A stretch of 34,118 nucleotides of DNA from an uncultured Clostridia bacterium (GCA_945876285.1 CAMCNO010000017.1:1-34118), one strand, 5' to 3'; positions 23,479 to 32,047 are shown, counted from the first letter of the stretch. The notes: a model not told the origin generated them from the sequence alone. Program-made: numbers and translations.

Positions 23479-24378
23479 CTACTTCTGAACGCTTCTGCCC
23501 AGCACATCGGAGACCTCGGAAATGGTGATGAAGGCATCAGGGTCCGCTTCTGACACCAGCGCCTTCATTTTGGCGATTTGAAAGCGGTTCACCACAAAGT
23601 AGATGACGGTCTGGTCGGTGCCGGAGTAGTAGCCCCGGGCGCCAATGTGCGTAATGCCCCGGCCAAAGGCGTCGGAGAGGGCATTGCTGATGGTGTCGGC
23701 CTTTGTGGTGACGATCATGGCGGACTTGGCCTTGTCCAGGCCCTCCACGATGAAGTCCACCGCCTTGATGGCCGCGCAGTAGGTCACAATGGAATACAGC
23801 GGCAGGACCCAGCTCCGAAAAATACAGCCGATGGCGATGTACAGCAGCACGTTATAGGCCATGACAAAGGACCCTACCGTCAGCCCCAGCCGCTTTGCAA
23901 AGATCACCGCCATGACCTCGATGCCGTCAATGGCGCCGCCGAAGCGGATGGTCATACCGCTGCCGATGCCGGAGATCAGACCGCCGAACAGGGCGCACAG
24001 CAGCAGGTCCTGCCCCGCGAAGGGAGATGCGGCGGAGACGTCCACCGGCAGGATGTCGGTGATGACGTAGGAGGCGGTGGAGTAGATGAACACCGCCCAG
24101 AGGGAGCAGACAGTAAATGCCGTGCCCTGCTTCTTCCAGCCGAAGAGAAACAGCGGCGTGTTCAGAAGCAGCAGGAACAACGACAGCGTCCAGCTCTCCG
24201 GCGTCACTTGCCACAGCAGCATGGAGGTGCCGGAAATGCCGCTGTCGTACAAATGGACAGGCGCCAGGAACATGGTGACGCCCACGGCGTTGACCACACC
24301 CGCCGCGAACAGCAGCAAAAAGGACAGCGGCCGCAGGCCGTGAAGCTGATTTCTCAAAGTCTTTATGATGTTTTTCAC
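23479..24378 (-). CDS. YitT-family membrane protein (DUF161/DUF2179)
   Basis: A 299-residue protein with five to six hydrophobic spans in the first ~200 residues. A soluble C-terminal DUF2179 domain follows (SAMIVTTKADTISNALSDAF, GRGITHIGARGYYSGTDQTVIYFVVNRFQIAKMKALV). This is the YitT/YpjC family, common in Bacillota. The GGLISGIGSGMTIRFGGAIDGIEVMAV segment is a family signature. The molecular role is not established; the soluble domain looks like a small-molecule sensor. Start is a GTG at 24378 with AGGAGGT 5 bp upstream. It is separated from the upstream deacylase gene by a terminator. Confidence 0.92.
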   Translation of the reverse strand: MKNIIKTLRNQLHGLRPLSFLLLFAAGVVNAVGVTMFLAPVHLYDSGISGTSMLLWQVTPESWTLSLFLLLLNTPLFLFGWKKQGTAFTVCSLWAVFIYSTASYVITDILPVDVSAASPFAGQDLLLCALFGGLISGIGSGMTIRFGGAIDGIEVMAVIFAKRLGLTVGSFVMAYNVLLYIAIGCIFRSWVLPLYSIVTYCAAIKAVDFIVEGLDKAKSAMIVTTKADTISNALSDAFGRGITHIGARGYYSGTDQTVIYFVVNRFQIAKMKALVSEADPDAFITISEVSDVLGRSVQK

Positions 24379-24391
24379 CGATTACCTCCTC

Positions 24392-24433
24392 AAAAAAATA
24401 GAAATAGTGGCTCCATGATACCATGGAGCCACT
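24392..24433 (-). terminator. Terminator of the D-aminoacylase gene
   Basis: A perfect 12-bp stem, agtggctccatg (24406-24417) with catggagccact (24422-24433), is followed on the minus strand by ATTTCTATTTTTTTG. It lies 29 bp after the deacylase stop. Confidence 0.88.
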
Positions 24434-24462
24434 GCGAAACGCCGCTAAGTATTTGTTAAGGA

Positions 24463-26046
24463 TCACAGGATTCGTCCGCCCCACGCTTCGGTAAACTGCC
24501 CCCCGGCGATAGCCGGGACGCCGTTTACGAACACATCGTCCATTCCCTGGGCCAGCCGTTCCGGAGCTAACCAGGTGTCCGCCTCGTGGACCCGCTCCAG
24601 GTCGAACAGGCACAGATCCGCGTCGGCGCCCACCTCGATACGTCCCTTTTTCACAAGGCCGAAGCGGTCCGCGGGCTGCCGGGTCATCTTCCGCACGGCA
24701 TCCGGCAACGTCAGCACGCCCCGCTTGCGGACATAAGTCTCCAGGATCCGGGCAAAAGAGCCGTAGACCCGGCGGTGGAGCAGGCCGCTGTCGGGGTAAG
24801 TGGAATCGGAGATCACGCTGGAAAATGGAAGCCGCAGGATATCGTCGATGTCCTCCTCATGGGCGATGGTGTCGATCATGGAGACAGCGCAGTGCTCCTC
24901 CGCCAGCAGGTCAAACAGGGCGTCATAGGGGTCCTTGCCCCGGACTTCCGCGATCTCCAGGATGGACTTCCCCTCCAGCCGCTGGTTTTCCGGCCGGTGG
25001 AGGGAGGTGGGATAGATATTTTCAAAGCCCATCAGCATGGAGATATTTTCAAAATCCGTGCCTTTCTCCATTCGCTCGCGTACCACGGCCCGCTGTGCGG
25101 GATCCCGGAGCGCCTCCGTCAAGGCTGACATACCGCCGGCCACGAACTCCGGCGGCAGAACGTGGATGAGCTGGGTGGAACCGGCGGGATACGGGTACAC
25201 ATCGCAGGAGATGTCCACGCCCTCCTGCCGGGCCCGGGTGAGCAGTTCCAGCATTTCCGGCACCAGGCGACGCCAGTTTTTCTTTCCGATGGCCTTCAGG
25301 TGGCTGACCTCCACCGGGATATCCAGCGTTCTGGCAACCGTCAGCATTTCCCGCAGGGCATCCACCACGCCGTCGCCCTCCTGCCGCATATGGACCGTAA
25401 CGGTAACGCCGGAGCCCCGCAGCGGCTCCAGCGCCCGGATGAGCCCGGCAGTGTCGTAAAAGCACTCCGGGGCGTAGCCCAGACCCAGGGAGACGCCGAC
25501 GGCGCCGTCAGAGAGAGACTGCTCCAGCAGGGCGTGGAGCCGGTGATATTCTTCATCTGTCAGCGGAGCGTCCCGAAAGCCTGCCACACAGGCCCGGAGG
25601 GTGCCCATGCCCACCAGCATCCCATTGTTCAGCCGCTGGGGCACCGTGGATGCCTGAGCGCGGTAATCCTCCATAGTGGGGAAATCCCGTCCCTCCGGCA
25701 GGCCGCCCACGATGGGGGCCAGATAGCGGAGCAGCTCGTCCCGGTGAGGGCCGGTCACCGGAGCAAGGGACAGCCCGCAGTTTCCGTTCAGCACGGTGGT
25801 CAGCCCCTGGGCCAGCTCCGCCTTGCCGTAGTCCGGGCTAAAGAGGGCGCTGTCGCCGTGGCGGTGGATGTCGATGAAGCCCGGCGTCAGATACCGCCCG
25901 GCGGCGTCAATGGTATGGACGGCAGGCGCGGCGGATAAATCGCCCACGGCAGCGATGCTGCCGCCGGAGACCGCCACATCACCGAAAAAGGCGTCGGCGC
26001 CGGAGCCGTCCAGGATGCGGGCATGTTGAATCAGATAATCGTACAA
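24463..26046 (-). CDS. N-acyl-D-amino-acid deacylase (D-aminoacylase)
   Basis: A 527-residue amidohydrolase-superfamily enzyme that removes acyl groups from N-acyl-D-amino acids. The metal-binding HxH of the superfamily is in FIDIHRHGDSAL (His61, His63). The bridging cysteine typical of D-aminoacylases is in LNGNCGLSLAPV (Cys90). Later histidines are visible in VTVHMRQEGDG and VEVSHLKAIGKKNW, and the C-terminal 'adenine-deaminase-like' closing motif is KGRIEVGADADLCLFDLERV. It acts in the cytoplasm and may recycle D-amino-acid conjugates from peptidoglycan or diet. The likely start is a TTG at 26046, with GAGGTGG about 7 bp upstream. It has its own promoter and terminator, so it is a single-gene unit. 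Confidence 0.93.
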   Translation of the reverse strand: MYDYLIQHARILDGSGADAFFGDVAVSGGSIAAVGDLSAAPAVHTIDAAGRYLTPGFIDIHRHGDSALFSPDYGKAELAQGLTTVLNGNCGLSLAPVTGPHRDELLRYLAPIVGGLPEGRDFPTMEDYRAQASTVPQRLNNGMLVGMGTLRACVAGFRDAPLTDEEYHRLHALLEQSLSDGAVGVSLGLGYAPECFYDTAGLIRALEPLRGSGVTVTVHMRQEGDGVVDALREMLTVARTLDIPVEVSHLKAIGKKNWRRLVPEMLELLTRARQEGVDISCDVYPYPAGSTQLIHVLPPEFVAGGMSALTEALRDPAQRAVVRERMEKGTDFENISMLMGFENIYPTSLHRPENQRLEGKSILEIAEVRGKDPYDALFDLLAEEHCAVSMIDTIAHEEDIDDILRLPFSSVISDSTYPDSGLLHRRVYGSFARILETYVRKRGVLTLPDAVRKMTRQPADRFGLVKKGRIEVGADADLCLFDLERVHEADTWLAPERLAQGMDDVFVNGVPAIAGGQFTEAWGGRIL

Positions 26047-26073
26047 AAAGGGCCACCTCTTTTCTGTGTCCCC

Positions 26074-26102
26074 AGTGTAGCACTGTGGAATTCAATTTGC
26101 AA
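26074..26102 (-). promoter_or_regulatory. Promoter of the D-aminoacylase gene
   Basis: On the minus strand a -35 TTGCAA (26097-26102) and a -10 TACACT (26074-26079) are spaced 17 bp apart, shortly after the pta terminator. Confidence 0.65.
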
Positions 26103-26113
26103 ACCGGATACTA

Positions 26114-26145
26114 TAAAAAATGGGGACGCCCTTCCGGGCGTCCCC
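26114..26145 (-). terminator. Terminator of pta
   Basis: A perfect 10-bp GC-rich stem, ggggacgccc (26122-26131) with gggcgtcccc (26136-26145), and a 4-nt loop are followed on the minus strand by ATTTTTTATAG. It lies 20 bp after the pta stop. Confidence 0.93.
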
Positions 26146-26164
26146 GCTGCTATGTAGGGAAATC

Positions 26165-27145
26165 TCAGTCGTTGCACAGGCCGGCGGTGATGATGGCCAT
26201 GGAGTAGACCTCCTGGGCGTTGCAGCCGCGGCTGAGGTCATTGATGGGGGCGTTCAGGCCCTGCAGGATGGGGCCGTAGGCGTCGAAGCCGCCCATGCGC
26301 TGGCAGATCTTATAGCCGATGTTGCCGGCGTTGATGTCGGGGAAGATGAAGGTGTTGGCGTGGCCGGCCACGTTGGAGTTGGGGCACTTGGTGCGGGCCA
26401 CGGTGGGGGACACGGCGGCGTCGAACTGCAGCTCACCGTCGATGGCCAGGCTGGGAGCCGCGGCCTTGGCCTTGGCGCAGGCATTGCGCATCTTGTCCAC
26501 ATCCTCGCCCTTACCGGAGCCCAGGGTGGAGTAGCTCAGGAAAGCGACCTTGGGGTCGATGCCGAAGACCTGGGCGGTAGATGCGGTCTCCAGAGCGATC
26601 TCCACCAGCTCGTCCTCGGTGGGCTTGATGTTGATGGCGCAGTCGCCCATAGCCAGGACCTCACGGTCGCCGGTGGCGGAGTCACGGACCAGAATGAAGC
26701 AGGAAGACACGATCTTGCTGCCGGGCTTGGTCTTGATGATCTGCAGGGCGGGACGGACGGTGTCGGCGGTGGAGTAGGTGGCGCCGCCCAGCAGAGCGTC
26801 GGCATAACCCATCTTCACCAGCATGGTGCCGAAGTAGTTGGCCTGCATCAGGGCGTCACGGCACTGCTCGGCGGTCATCTTGCCCTTGCGCAGCTCCACC
26901 ATGGTCTCCACCATCTTGTCCATGTCCTCAAAAGTGGCGGGGTCAATGACGATGGCGCCGCGGATGTTGAAGCCGATCTCCTCAGCGGCCTTCTGGATCT
27001 CCTCCTCATTGCCCACCAGGACGGGGGTCAGGAAGGTACCGGACAGCAGCCGGGCGGAAGCCTCCAGGATGCGGGGATCGGTGCCCTCAGTGAAGACGAT
27101 CTTGCGGGGATGGGCCTTCAGCTTTTTGATCAGAAACTCAAACAT
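26165..27145 (-). CDS. pta: Phosphate acetyltransferase
   Basis: A 326-residue Pta of the short, single-domain type. It interconverts acetyl-CoA plus phosphate with acetyl phosphate plus CoA and so leads to ATP formation in acetate fermentation. Family sequences run through the length: IVFTEGTDPRILEASARLL, YADALLGGATYSTADTVRPALQIIKTKPG, SSCFILVRDSATG, AFLSYSTLGSGKGEDVDKM, and FIFPDINAGNIGYKICQRMGG near the C-terminus. Acetate kinase is not adjacent; the gene is transcribed alone between a consensus promoter and a terminator. GGGAGGA precedes the ATG. Together with nifJ at the left edge it fits a pyruvate-to-acetate energy route. Confidence 0.96.
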   Translation of the reverse strand: MFEFLIKKLKAHPRKIVFTEGTDPRILEASARLLSGTFLTPVLVGNEEEIQKAAEEIGFNIRGAIVIDPATFEDMDKMVETMVELRKGKMTAEQCRDALMQANYFGTMLVKMGYADALLGGATYSTADTVRPALQIIKTKPGSKIVSSCFILVRDSATGDREVLAMGDCAINIKPTEDELVEIALETASTAQVFGIDPKVAFLSYSTLGSGKGEDVDKMRNACAKAKAAAPSLAIDGELQFDAAVSPTVARTKCPNSNVAGHANTFIFPDINAGNIGYKICQRMGGFDAYGPILQGLNAPINDLSRGCNAQEVYSMAIITAGLCND

Positions 27146-27197
27146 TTTGATTTCCTCCCTGTTGAATTACGTTTTTTCGAGTTATCATACTGCATTT

Positions 27198-27225
27198 ATT
27201 ATACACGACTGAACCAAGGGGTCAA
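27198..27225 (-). promoter_or_regulatory. pta promoter
   Basis: On the minus strand a -35 TTGACC (27220-27225) and a perfect -10 TATAAT (27198-27203) are separated by 16 bp, about 53 bp before the start codon. Confidence 0.85.
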
Positions 27226-27263
27226 TTAAAAAAACGCAAATATCAGCACAAAAATTCACACTC

Positions 27264-27389
27264 TGTCAACCAATTCTTCCGTCAAATATGCAAGACTGTC
27301 CGGGTATTCTCCCAATTCCTCGAAAAAAACAGCAAAATACCGATAAATGTCAACCATTTGACAAGGGAAAAGACTTGACGGCCTGTCAA
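27264..27389. promoter_or_regulatory. Cluster of TGTCAA half-sites upstream of the M23 peptidase gene
   Basis: The divergent pta/peptidase region has no gene but repeats one hexamer. TGTCAA is at 27264-27269, the related CGTCAA at 27280-27285, and a perfect inverted pair TGTCAA-ccat-TTGACA at 27348-27363. A second inverted pair, ttgac-ggcct-gtcaa (27375-27389), covers the -35 of the promoter. This looks like a binding array for a dimeric regulator that could compete with polymerase. The regulator is not identified. Confidence 0.55.
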
Positions 27390-27403
27390 AAAAGCGGTAT
27401 GAT
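27375..27403 (+). promoter_or_regulatory. Promoter of the M23 peptidase-ridA unit
   Basis: TTGACG (27375-27380) and TATGAT (27398-27403) are spaced 17 bp apart. The -35 is part of an inverted repeat. A further repeat, gtaacaaattgtaac (27412-27426), lies near the start of transcription. Confidence 0.85.
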
Positions 27404-27453
27404 AGGGAACGGTAACAAATTGTAACTTTTTCATATGCAGATATAGGAGATCC

Positions 27454-29181
27454 ATGAGTCAGGATTTAACGAAGAAAAAACAGGATACCGTCCAGCCGGC
27501 GCAGTCGCCCCGGCGTGCTTCCGCTTCGGGGAAGCGCGTCCTTGCGGCCAGTTCGAGACGGGAAAAAGCCGCCCCGGCCAGAAGGGCAACGCCGACTTCA
27601 GGAGGGATCCTCTCCGCCTGGTGCCGGTCAATACGCCGGAAGATCCGGCACATCCAGCGGCGGTGGCACCACATCGTCCGGGAGGTGCGCAAGCACAACT
27701 TCCCGGAGTCAGAGCGGACGCCCATCCTTCTGGTGCTGTTCGCCTGGAATATGCTGCCCATGCTGGGCAGCCTCCTGCGGGAAAAGACCTGGGGCCGCCG
27801 GAAGCAGTTCTTCCACTCCGCGGAGCAATGGTTGGCAAATTTGGAGCGGCACCGCCTCCACCCGGCCATGTTTTTGGGGGTAGGCTGCACGCTGGCGGTG
27901 GTCATCGCCCTGTGCTCCGTATACACGGTGGGCACCACGGTGACCTACGACGGCGAAGTCATCGGCACCGTGGAGTCCCGGTCCACGGCAGAGGCCGCCC
28001 GCTCCCGGCTGGAGCGCATCACCACCCGCACCCTGGGCGAGAGCTTCACCATCGACGATTCCCTGATCCAGTATTCCTCCGGTCTTTTAAAGCGGCAGGA
28101 TGTGGTGGACGGGGACGCCTTTGAGGAGGACCTGTCCGAGGAGATCGGCCTGGTGACTCCGGCCTACTGCCTGTATGTGGACGGTGAGCGCATCGGCGCC
28201 ACGCCCTACGAGGGCGCTCTGGAAGAGCTGATGGAGCAGATGAAGGCCGCCGTTACCAACGCGGACACCGTCTCCTGCTCCTTCGCGGAGGATGTGGAAA
28301 TCAAAGAGGAATACGTTTCCACTGACGAGATCATGAATCTGGGCTATCTGGCCGAGATCCTGTACAGCACCAAGACCGCCGAGGTGACCTACGAGGTCAA
28401 GAAGGGCGACACCTGGTCGGAGATCGCCGAGAAGCACGGCCTGACCAGCAAGGAACTGCTGGCTCTGAACCCCGGCTATGACACCAACAAGCTGCAGATC
28501 GGCGAAGTGCTGACCCTGTCCGCCTCCGTGCCCTACCTGACCATGACGGTGGTCCAGCGGGAGCGGTATGTGGACGAGGTGATGTACGGCATCGAATACA
28601 CCGATACCGCCAACCTGTATAAGGGCGACTACAAAATCACCTCCGCCGGCCAATACGGCGCCGCCGACGTAGTGGCGACGGTCACCTACGTCAACGGCGA
28701 GGAGACGGAGCGCACGGTGCTGTCCTCCGTGACGCTGAAGGAACCCGTGACAGAGCAGCGGCTCCGGGGCACCAAGGAGCGTCCCACCTGGCATCCCACC
28801 GGCACCTTCCGCTGGCCTGTCAGCGGCCGCGTCACCTCCTACTTCGGCGGGCGGCGGTCTCCCGGCGGCGTCGGCTCCACCAACCACAAGGGCATCGACA
28901 TCGCGGCGCCCAGAGGCACGCCGGTCTACGCGGCGGACGGCGGCACTGTTACCTACGCCGGCTGGATGAGCGGCTACGGCTACCTGGTGCGGATCGACCA
29001 CGGCAACGGCTATGTGACCTACTACGGCCACAACAGCAGCCTGACGGTATCCGTGGGCCAGCATGTCTACAAGGGCCAGCAGATCGCCCGCGTGGGCTCC
29101 ACCGGCAACTCCACCGGCAACCACTGCCACTTTGAGATCCGCTACAACGGCGTGGCGAAGAACCCCCTGAATTATCTGTGA
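27454..29181 (+). CDS. Membrane-anchored LysM-G5-M23 cell-wall peptidase
   Basis: A 575-residue protein built for cutting or remodelling peptidoglycan. Residues 1-90 are strongly basic and cytoplasmic-looking. A hydrophobic stretch at ~90-107 precedes a clear membrane span at ~137-160 (MFLGVGCTLAVVIALCSVYTVG). The outside part has a mixed region (~165-305), a LysM domain (~313-357, YEVKKGDTWSEIAEKHGLTSKELLALNPG), a G5 domain (~362-437) and a C-terminal M23 (LytM/LasA) domain (~453-570). The M23 zinc residues are present: His478 and Asp482 in NHKGIDIA and His559 in HCHFE, plus catalytic His526 and His557. The ATG at 27454 has AGGAG upstream. Its promoter lies in a cluster of repeated sites; ridA follows after 14 bp. 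Endopeptidase activity is predicted from intact residues, and the target bond is unknown. Confidence 0.93.
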   Translation: MSQDLTKKKQDTVQPAQSPRRASASGKRVLAASSRREKAAPARRATPTSGGILSAWCRSIRRKIRHIQRRWHHIVREVRKHNFPESERTPILLVLFAWNMLPMLGSLLREKTWGRRKQFFHSAEQWLANLERHRLHPAMFLGVGCTLAVVIALCSVYTVGTTVTYDGEVIGTVESRSTAEAARSRLERITTRTLGESFTIDDSLIQYSSGLLKRQDVVDGDAFEEDLSEEIGLVTPAYCLYVDGERIGATPYEGALEELMEQMKAAVTNADTVSCSFAEDVEIKEEYVSTDEIMNLGYLAEILYSTKTAEVTYEVKKGDTWSEIAEKHGLTSKELLALNPGYDTNKLQIGEVLTLSASVPYLTMTVVQRERYVDEVMYGIEYTDTANLYKGDYKITSAGQYGAADVVATVTYVNGEETERTVLSSVTLKEPVTEQRLRGTKERPTWHPTGTFRWPVSGRVTSYFGGRRSPGGVGSTNHKGIDIAAPRGTPVYAADGGTVTYAGWMSGYGYLVRIDHGNGYVTYYGHNSSLTVSVGQHVYKGQQIARVGSTGNSTGNHCHFEIRYNGVAKNPLNYL

Positions 29182-29195
29182 CGAGGTGACGCACC

Positions 29196-29579
29196 GTGAG
29201 CTGTGAATTTCTGAACCTGCAGGAGCCCAGCGAAGGGCCTTATTCCGACCTGGTGGTCGTGGACGGCAAGTTCCTGTTCCTCTCCGGCCTGGTATCTGAG
29301 GACTTTGAGACCGGGGAGCTGGTCCCCGGCGACATTGCCGCGGAGACCCGGCAGACCCTGAAGAATCTGGCTATGATCCTGGAGAAGTACGGCTCCGATA
29401 TGGACCATGTGGTCCGCATTGAGGTGATCCTGGCGGATTTCTCCGAGCGGGACGCCATGAACGCCGAGTACGTGAAGCATTTCGACCCCGCCCATAAGCC
29501 GGCCCGCCTGTGCTTCGGCGGCGCGGACCTGGCAGATGGCTGCAAAATCGAGATCATGGCCACCGCCGTCAGAAAATAA
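29196..29579 (+). CDS. RidA/YjgF-family deaminase
   Basis: A 127-residue member of the RidA (YjgF/YER057c/UK114) family. These small trimeric enzymes destroy reactive enamine/imine intermediates from amino-acid metabolism. The core is clear: LFLSGLVSEDFETGELVPGDIAAETRQTLKNL, then VVRIEVILADFSERDAMNAEY and the end motif KPARLCFGGADLADGCKIEIMATA. That motif holds the conserved arginine (PAR) which binds the carboxylate of the imine and the acidic residue that helps water attack. Start is a GTG at 29196 preceded by GAGGTG. It is 14 bp after the M23 gene and ends before a strong terminator, so both share a message, an unusual pairing with no obvious joint pathway. Confidence 0.92.
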   Translation: MSCEFLNLQEPSEGPYSDLVVVDGKFLFLSGLVSEDFETGELVPGDIAAETRQTLKNLAMILEKYGSDMDHVVRIEVILADFSERDAMNAEYVKHFDPAHKPARLCFGGADLADGCKIEIMATAVRK

Positions 29580-29585
29580 CAGAAG

Positions 29586-29618
29586 AAAATGCCGGGAAGC
29601 CTTGCTTCCCGGCATTTT
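29586..29618 (+). terminator. Terminator after ridA
   Basis: A perfect 15-bp stem (29586-29600 with 29604-29618; core tgccgggaagc) has a 3-nt loop and TTTT end. The flanking AAAA lets it act on both strands. Confidence 0.93.
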
Positions 29619-29647
29619 ACATTTGAGAGAGGGCAGGCAGAAATCCG

Positions 29648-29676
29648 TTGACACAGGGCAGGCCATGCCGTACAAT
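29648..29676 (+). promoter_or_regulatory. Promoter of the TIM-barrel epimerase gene
   Basis: TTGACA (29648-29653) and TACAAT (29671-29676) are spaced 17 bp apart. Transcription should start near 29683, only a few bases before the GGAGG (29687-29691), giving a very short leader. Confidence 0.85.
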
Positions 29677-29699
29677 CGATTCAAACGGAGGCGATGATG

Positions 29700-30626
29700 A
29701 TGAAACTTGCGATCAAGACCTGTACGCTGGACATGCCCTATGCCGAGATGCTGGATTTCTGTGTGGCGCAGGGCGTTTCCGCTGTGGAGATCGGCACCGG
29801 CAATTGGTCCGGCGCCCCCCATATCGACCTGGAGGAGATGGTATCCTCCGAAACGGCCCGGCAGCGGTGGATGGACGAGCTGCGCCGCCGGGATATCGAG
29901 CTGTGCGCTTTGAATTGCTCCGGCAACCCCCTGGCCTATGAAAAGGAGTGGGCTGTGACGGAGAAGACCTTCCGTCTGGCAGAGATGCTGGGCGTGAAAA
30001 AAATCGTGATGATGAGCGGCCTGCCCGCGGGCTGCCCCGGCGATAAGACCCCGGTATGGGTGACCACCTCCTGGCCGCCGGAGACCCAGGACATTCTGGA
30101 CTACCAGTGGAACGAGGTCGCCATCCCCAAGTGGCGGGAGCTGGTGCGGATGGCCGCCGACTGCGGCATCGAGCGTATCGCCCTGGAAAATCACGCCATG
30201 CAGCTGGTATACAACCCGGAGACGCTATTGCGCCTGCGGGAGGCCGTGGGTCCCATGGTGGGCATGAACCTGGACCCCTCCCACCTGTTCTGGATGGGCG
30301 GCGACCCCATTGAGGCCGCCCGGGTGCTGGGCGAAGCGGGAGCCATCTACCACATCCACGGCAAGGATTCCCGCCCGGAGCGGCGGATGTGCGGTCCCAA
30401 CGGGATGCTGGACACCAAGCCCATCGACCAGTTCCGCCGGCGCTCCTGGAACTATGTGGCGGTGGGCGCAGGCCACGGCGTCCAGTGGTGGCAGGAGTTT
30501 TTCTCTGTGGTGCGCATGAGCGGCTACGACGATGTGGTCTCTCTGGAAATGGAGGATCTGACCCTGCCCATGCTGGAGGGACACCTCAGTTCCCTGCGGA
30601 CGCTGAAAGAGGCGCTGGTCCTGTAA
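29700..30626 (+). CDS. Sugar phosphate isomerase/epimerase-like TIM barrel
   Basis: A 308-residue protein of the xylose-isomerase-like TIM-barrel superfamily (IolE/IolI/tagatose-epimerase type). Metal-binding positions can be read at the ends of the barrel strands: Glu in IERIALENHAM, Asp/His in GMNLDPSHLFW, His in IYHIHGKDSR and Glu in VVSLEMEDLT. The N-terminal strand KLAIKTCTLDM and AVEIGTGNWSGAPHID are typical of inositol-catabolic relatives. Three ATGs lie in a row (29694, 29697, 29700). The third is preferred, being 8 bp from GGAGG. It has its own promoter and no catabolic neighbours, so the substrate is open. Confidence 0.9.
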   Translation: MKLAIKTCTLDMPYAEMLDFCVAQGVSAVEIGTGNWSGAPHIDLEEMVSSETARQRWMDELRRRDIELCALNCSGNPLAYEKEWAVTEKTFRLAEMLGVKKIVMMSGLPAGCPGDKTPVWVTTSWPPETQDILDYQWNEVAIPKWRELVRMAADCGIERIALENHAMQLVYNPETLLRLREAVGPMVGMNLDPSHLFWMGGDPIEAARVLGEAGAIYHIHGKDSRPERRMCGPNGMLDTKPIDQFRRRSWNYVAVGAGHGVQWWQEFFSVVRMSGYDDVVSLEMEDLTLPMLEGHLSSLRTLKEALVL

Positions 30627-30683
30627 TTTTCCGCGAACTGTGGTACAATATGAGATAAACTCTGACAGATAGGAGAAATAGCC

Positions 30684-32030
30684 GTGCCCTTTCGGAAAAT
30701 GGACAGGATCACTCCGGCGCAGATCATCATTCTGGGCTTTTTATTTCTGATCGCCGTTGGAACGGCGCTGCTGATGCTGCCGGTATCCACCAGCGGCCCC
30801 GGCGGGGCCTCCTTCCTGGACGCCCTGTTCACCGCCACCTCCGCCACCTGCGTGACGGGTCTGGTGGTTCAGGACACCGCGCTGTACTGGTCCCCCTTCG
30901 GACAGGCGGTCCTTCTGGTGCTGATCCAGATCGGCGGTATGGGCGTGGTGACCATGGCCGTGGCGATTTTCATCTTCACCGGCAGGCACATCAGTCTGAA
31001 GCAGCGGTGGGTCATGCAGGAATCCATCTCCGCGCCCCAGGTAGGCGGCATCGTTCGCCAGACCCGCTTTATTTTAAAGACTGCCCTTGCCATGGAGGCC
31101 GCCGGCGCGGCGCTGCTGGCCCTGCGGTTCTGCCCGCAAATGGGCGTAAAAGGCATCTGGTACGCCGTGTTCCACTCCATCTCCGCGTTCTGCAATGCGG
31201 GCTTCGACTTGATGGGTGTCCGCAGCGGGCCTTGCTCGTCCCTGACATCATATACCGCCGACAGTCTTGTCAATATTGCCATCATCCTGCTCATTGTGCT
31301 GGGCGGCATCGGCTTTATGACTTGGCAGGACTTCCGGGAGCACAAATGGCATCTGCGGGCCATGCGGCTCCAGACAAAGGTGGTCCTGTCCACCACCGTG
31401 ATTTTGCTGGCAGTTGGCTTTCTGTACTTTTTCCTCTATGAGTTCCGGCAGCCCCAGTGGCAGTCCCTGGGAACGGGAGAGCGGTTTTGGGCGGCACTGT
31501 TCCAGACGGTCACACCCCGCACTGCGGGCTTCAACACCGTTGATCTGAGCCAGATGACCCCGCCTAGCCAGCTCGTCACCATTCTCTTGATGCTGGTGGG
31601 CGGCTCGCCGGGTTCCACCGCCGGTGGCTTCAAGACCACCACCCTGGCGGTACTGCTGCTGACTACGGCGGCGGTCTTCCGCCGTCGTGACACTGCCCAC
31701 TGCTTCGGGCGGCGGCTTCAGGACGAGGCGGTCCACAGCGCCATGGCCCTCTTCGTCATTTACCTGCTGCTGGCGGTAACGGGCGGCATCCTCATCTGCT
31801 GCATCGACGGCATCCCCCTGATGGGCGCGCTGTTTGAGTCCTCCTCCGCCGTGGCGACGGTGGGACTGTCCCTGGGCTATACAGCAGGGCTGTCGGCAGC
31901 GTCCCGGCTGATCCTGATTTTCCTCATGTACTTTGGCCGCGTGGGCGGTCTGACGGTGATCTACGCCGTGACCGTGAAGGGGACGGGCAAGGTGTCCCAA
32001 TTCCCCCAGGAACGGCTCACGGTGGGCTGA
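30684..32030 (+). CDS. ktrB: K+ uptake membrane subunit (KtrB/TrkH family)
   Basis: A 448-residue polytopic protein of the TrkH/KtrB family that forms the K+ path. All four pore-loop repeats are visible: FTATSATCVTGLVVQDT, FHSISAFCNAGFDLMG, FQTVTPRTAGFNTVDL and FESSSAVATVGLSLGYT. Each has the glycine expected of the selectivity filter, and GGSPGSTAGGFKTTTLAV follows the third. Length is close to KtrB, and a KtrA-type regulator follows after 17 bp. Start is a GTG at 30684 with AGGAG upstream. A TACAAT at 30644-30649 may be the -10 of its promoter, but no good -35 is seen. Na+ or H+ coupling is expected from the family. Confidence 0.95.
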   Translation: MPFRKMDRITPAQIIILGFLFLIAVGTALLMLPVSTSGPGGASFLDALFTATSATCVTGLVVQDTALYWSPFGQAVLLVLIQIGGMGVVTMAVAIFIFTGRHISLKQRWVMQESISAPQVGGIVRQTRFILKTALAMEAAGAALLALRFCPQMGVKGIWYAVFHSISAFCNAGFDLMGVRSGPCSSLTSYTADSLVNIAIILLIVLGGIGFMTWQDFREHKWHLRAMRLQTKVVLSTTVILLAVGFLYFFLYEFRQPQWQSLGTGERFWAALFQTVTPRTAGFNTVDLSQMTPPSQLVTILLMLVGGSPGSTAGGFKTTTLAVLLLTTAAVFRRRDTAHCFGRRLQDEAVHSAMALFVIYLLLAVTGGILICCIDGIPLMGALFESSSAVATVGLSLGYTAGLSAASRLILIFLMYFGRVGGLTVIYAVTVKGTGKVSQFPQERLTVG

Positions 32031-32047
32031 CGAAAGGAGTAACTGCC

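Noticed and set aside
27412-27426. gtaacaaattgtaac as a WalR box.
   Set aside because: The two half-sites are spaced by 4 bp instead of 5 and the first lacks the leading T, so the match is too weak to claim.
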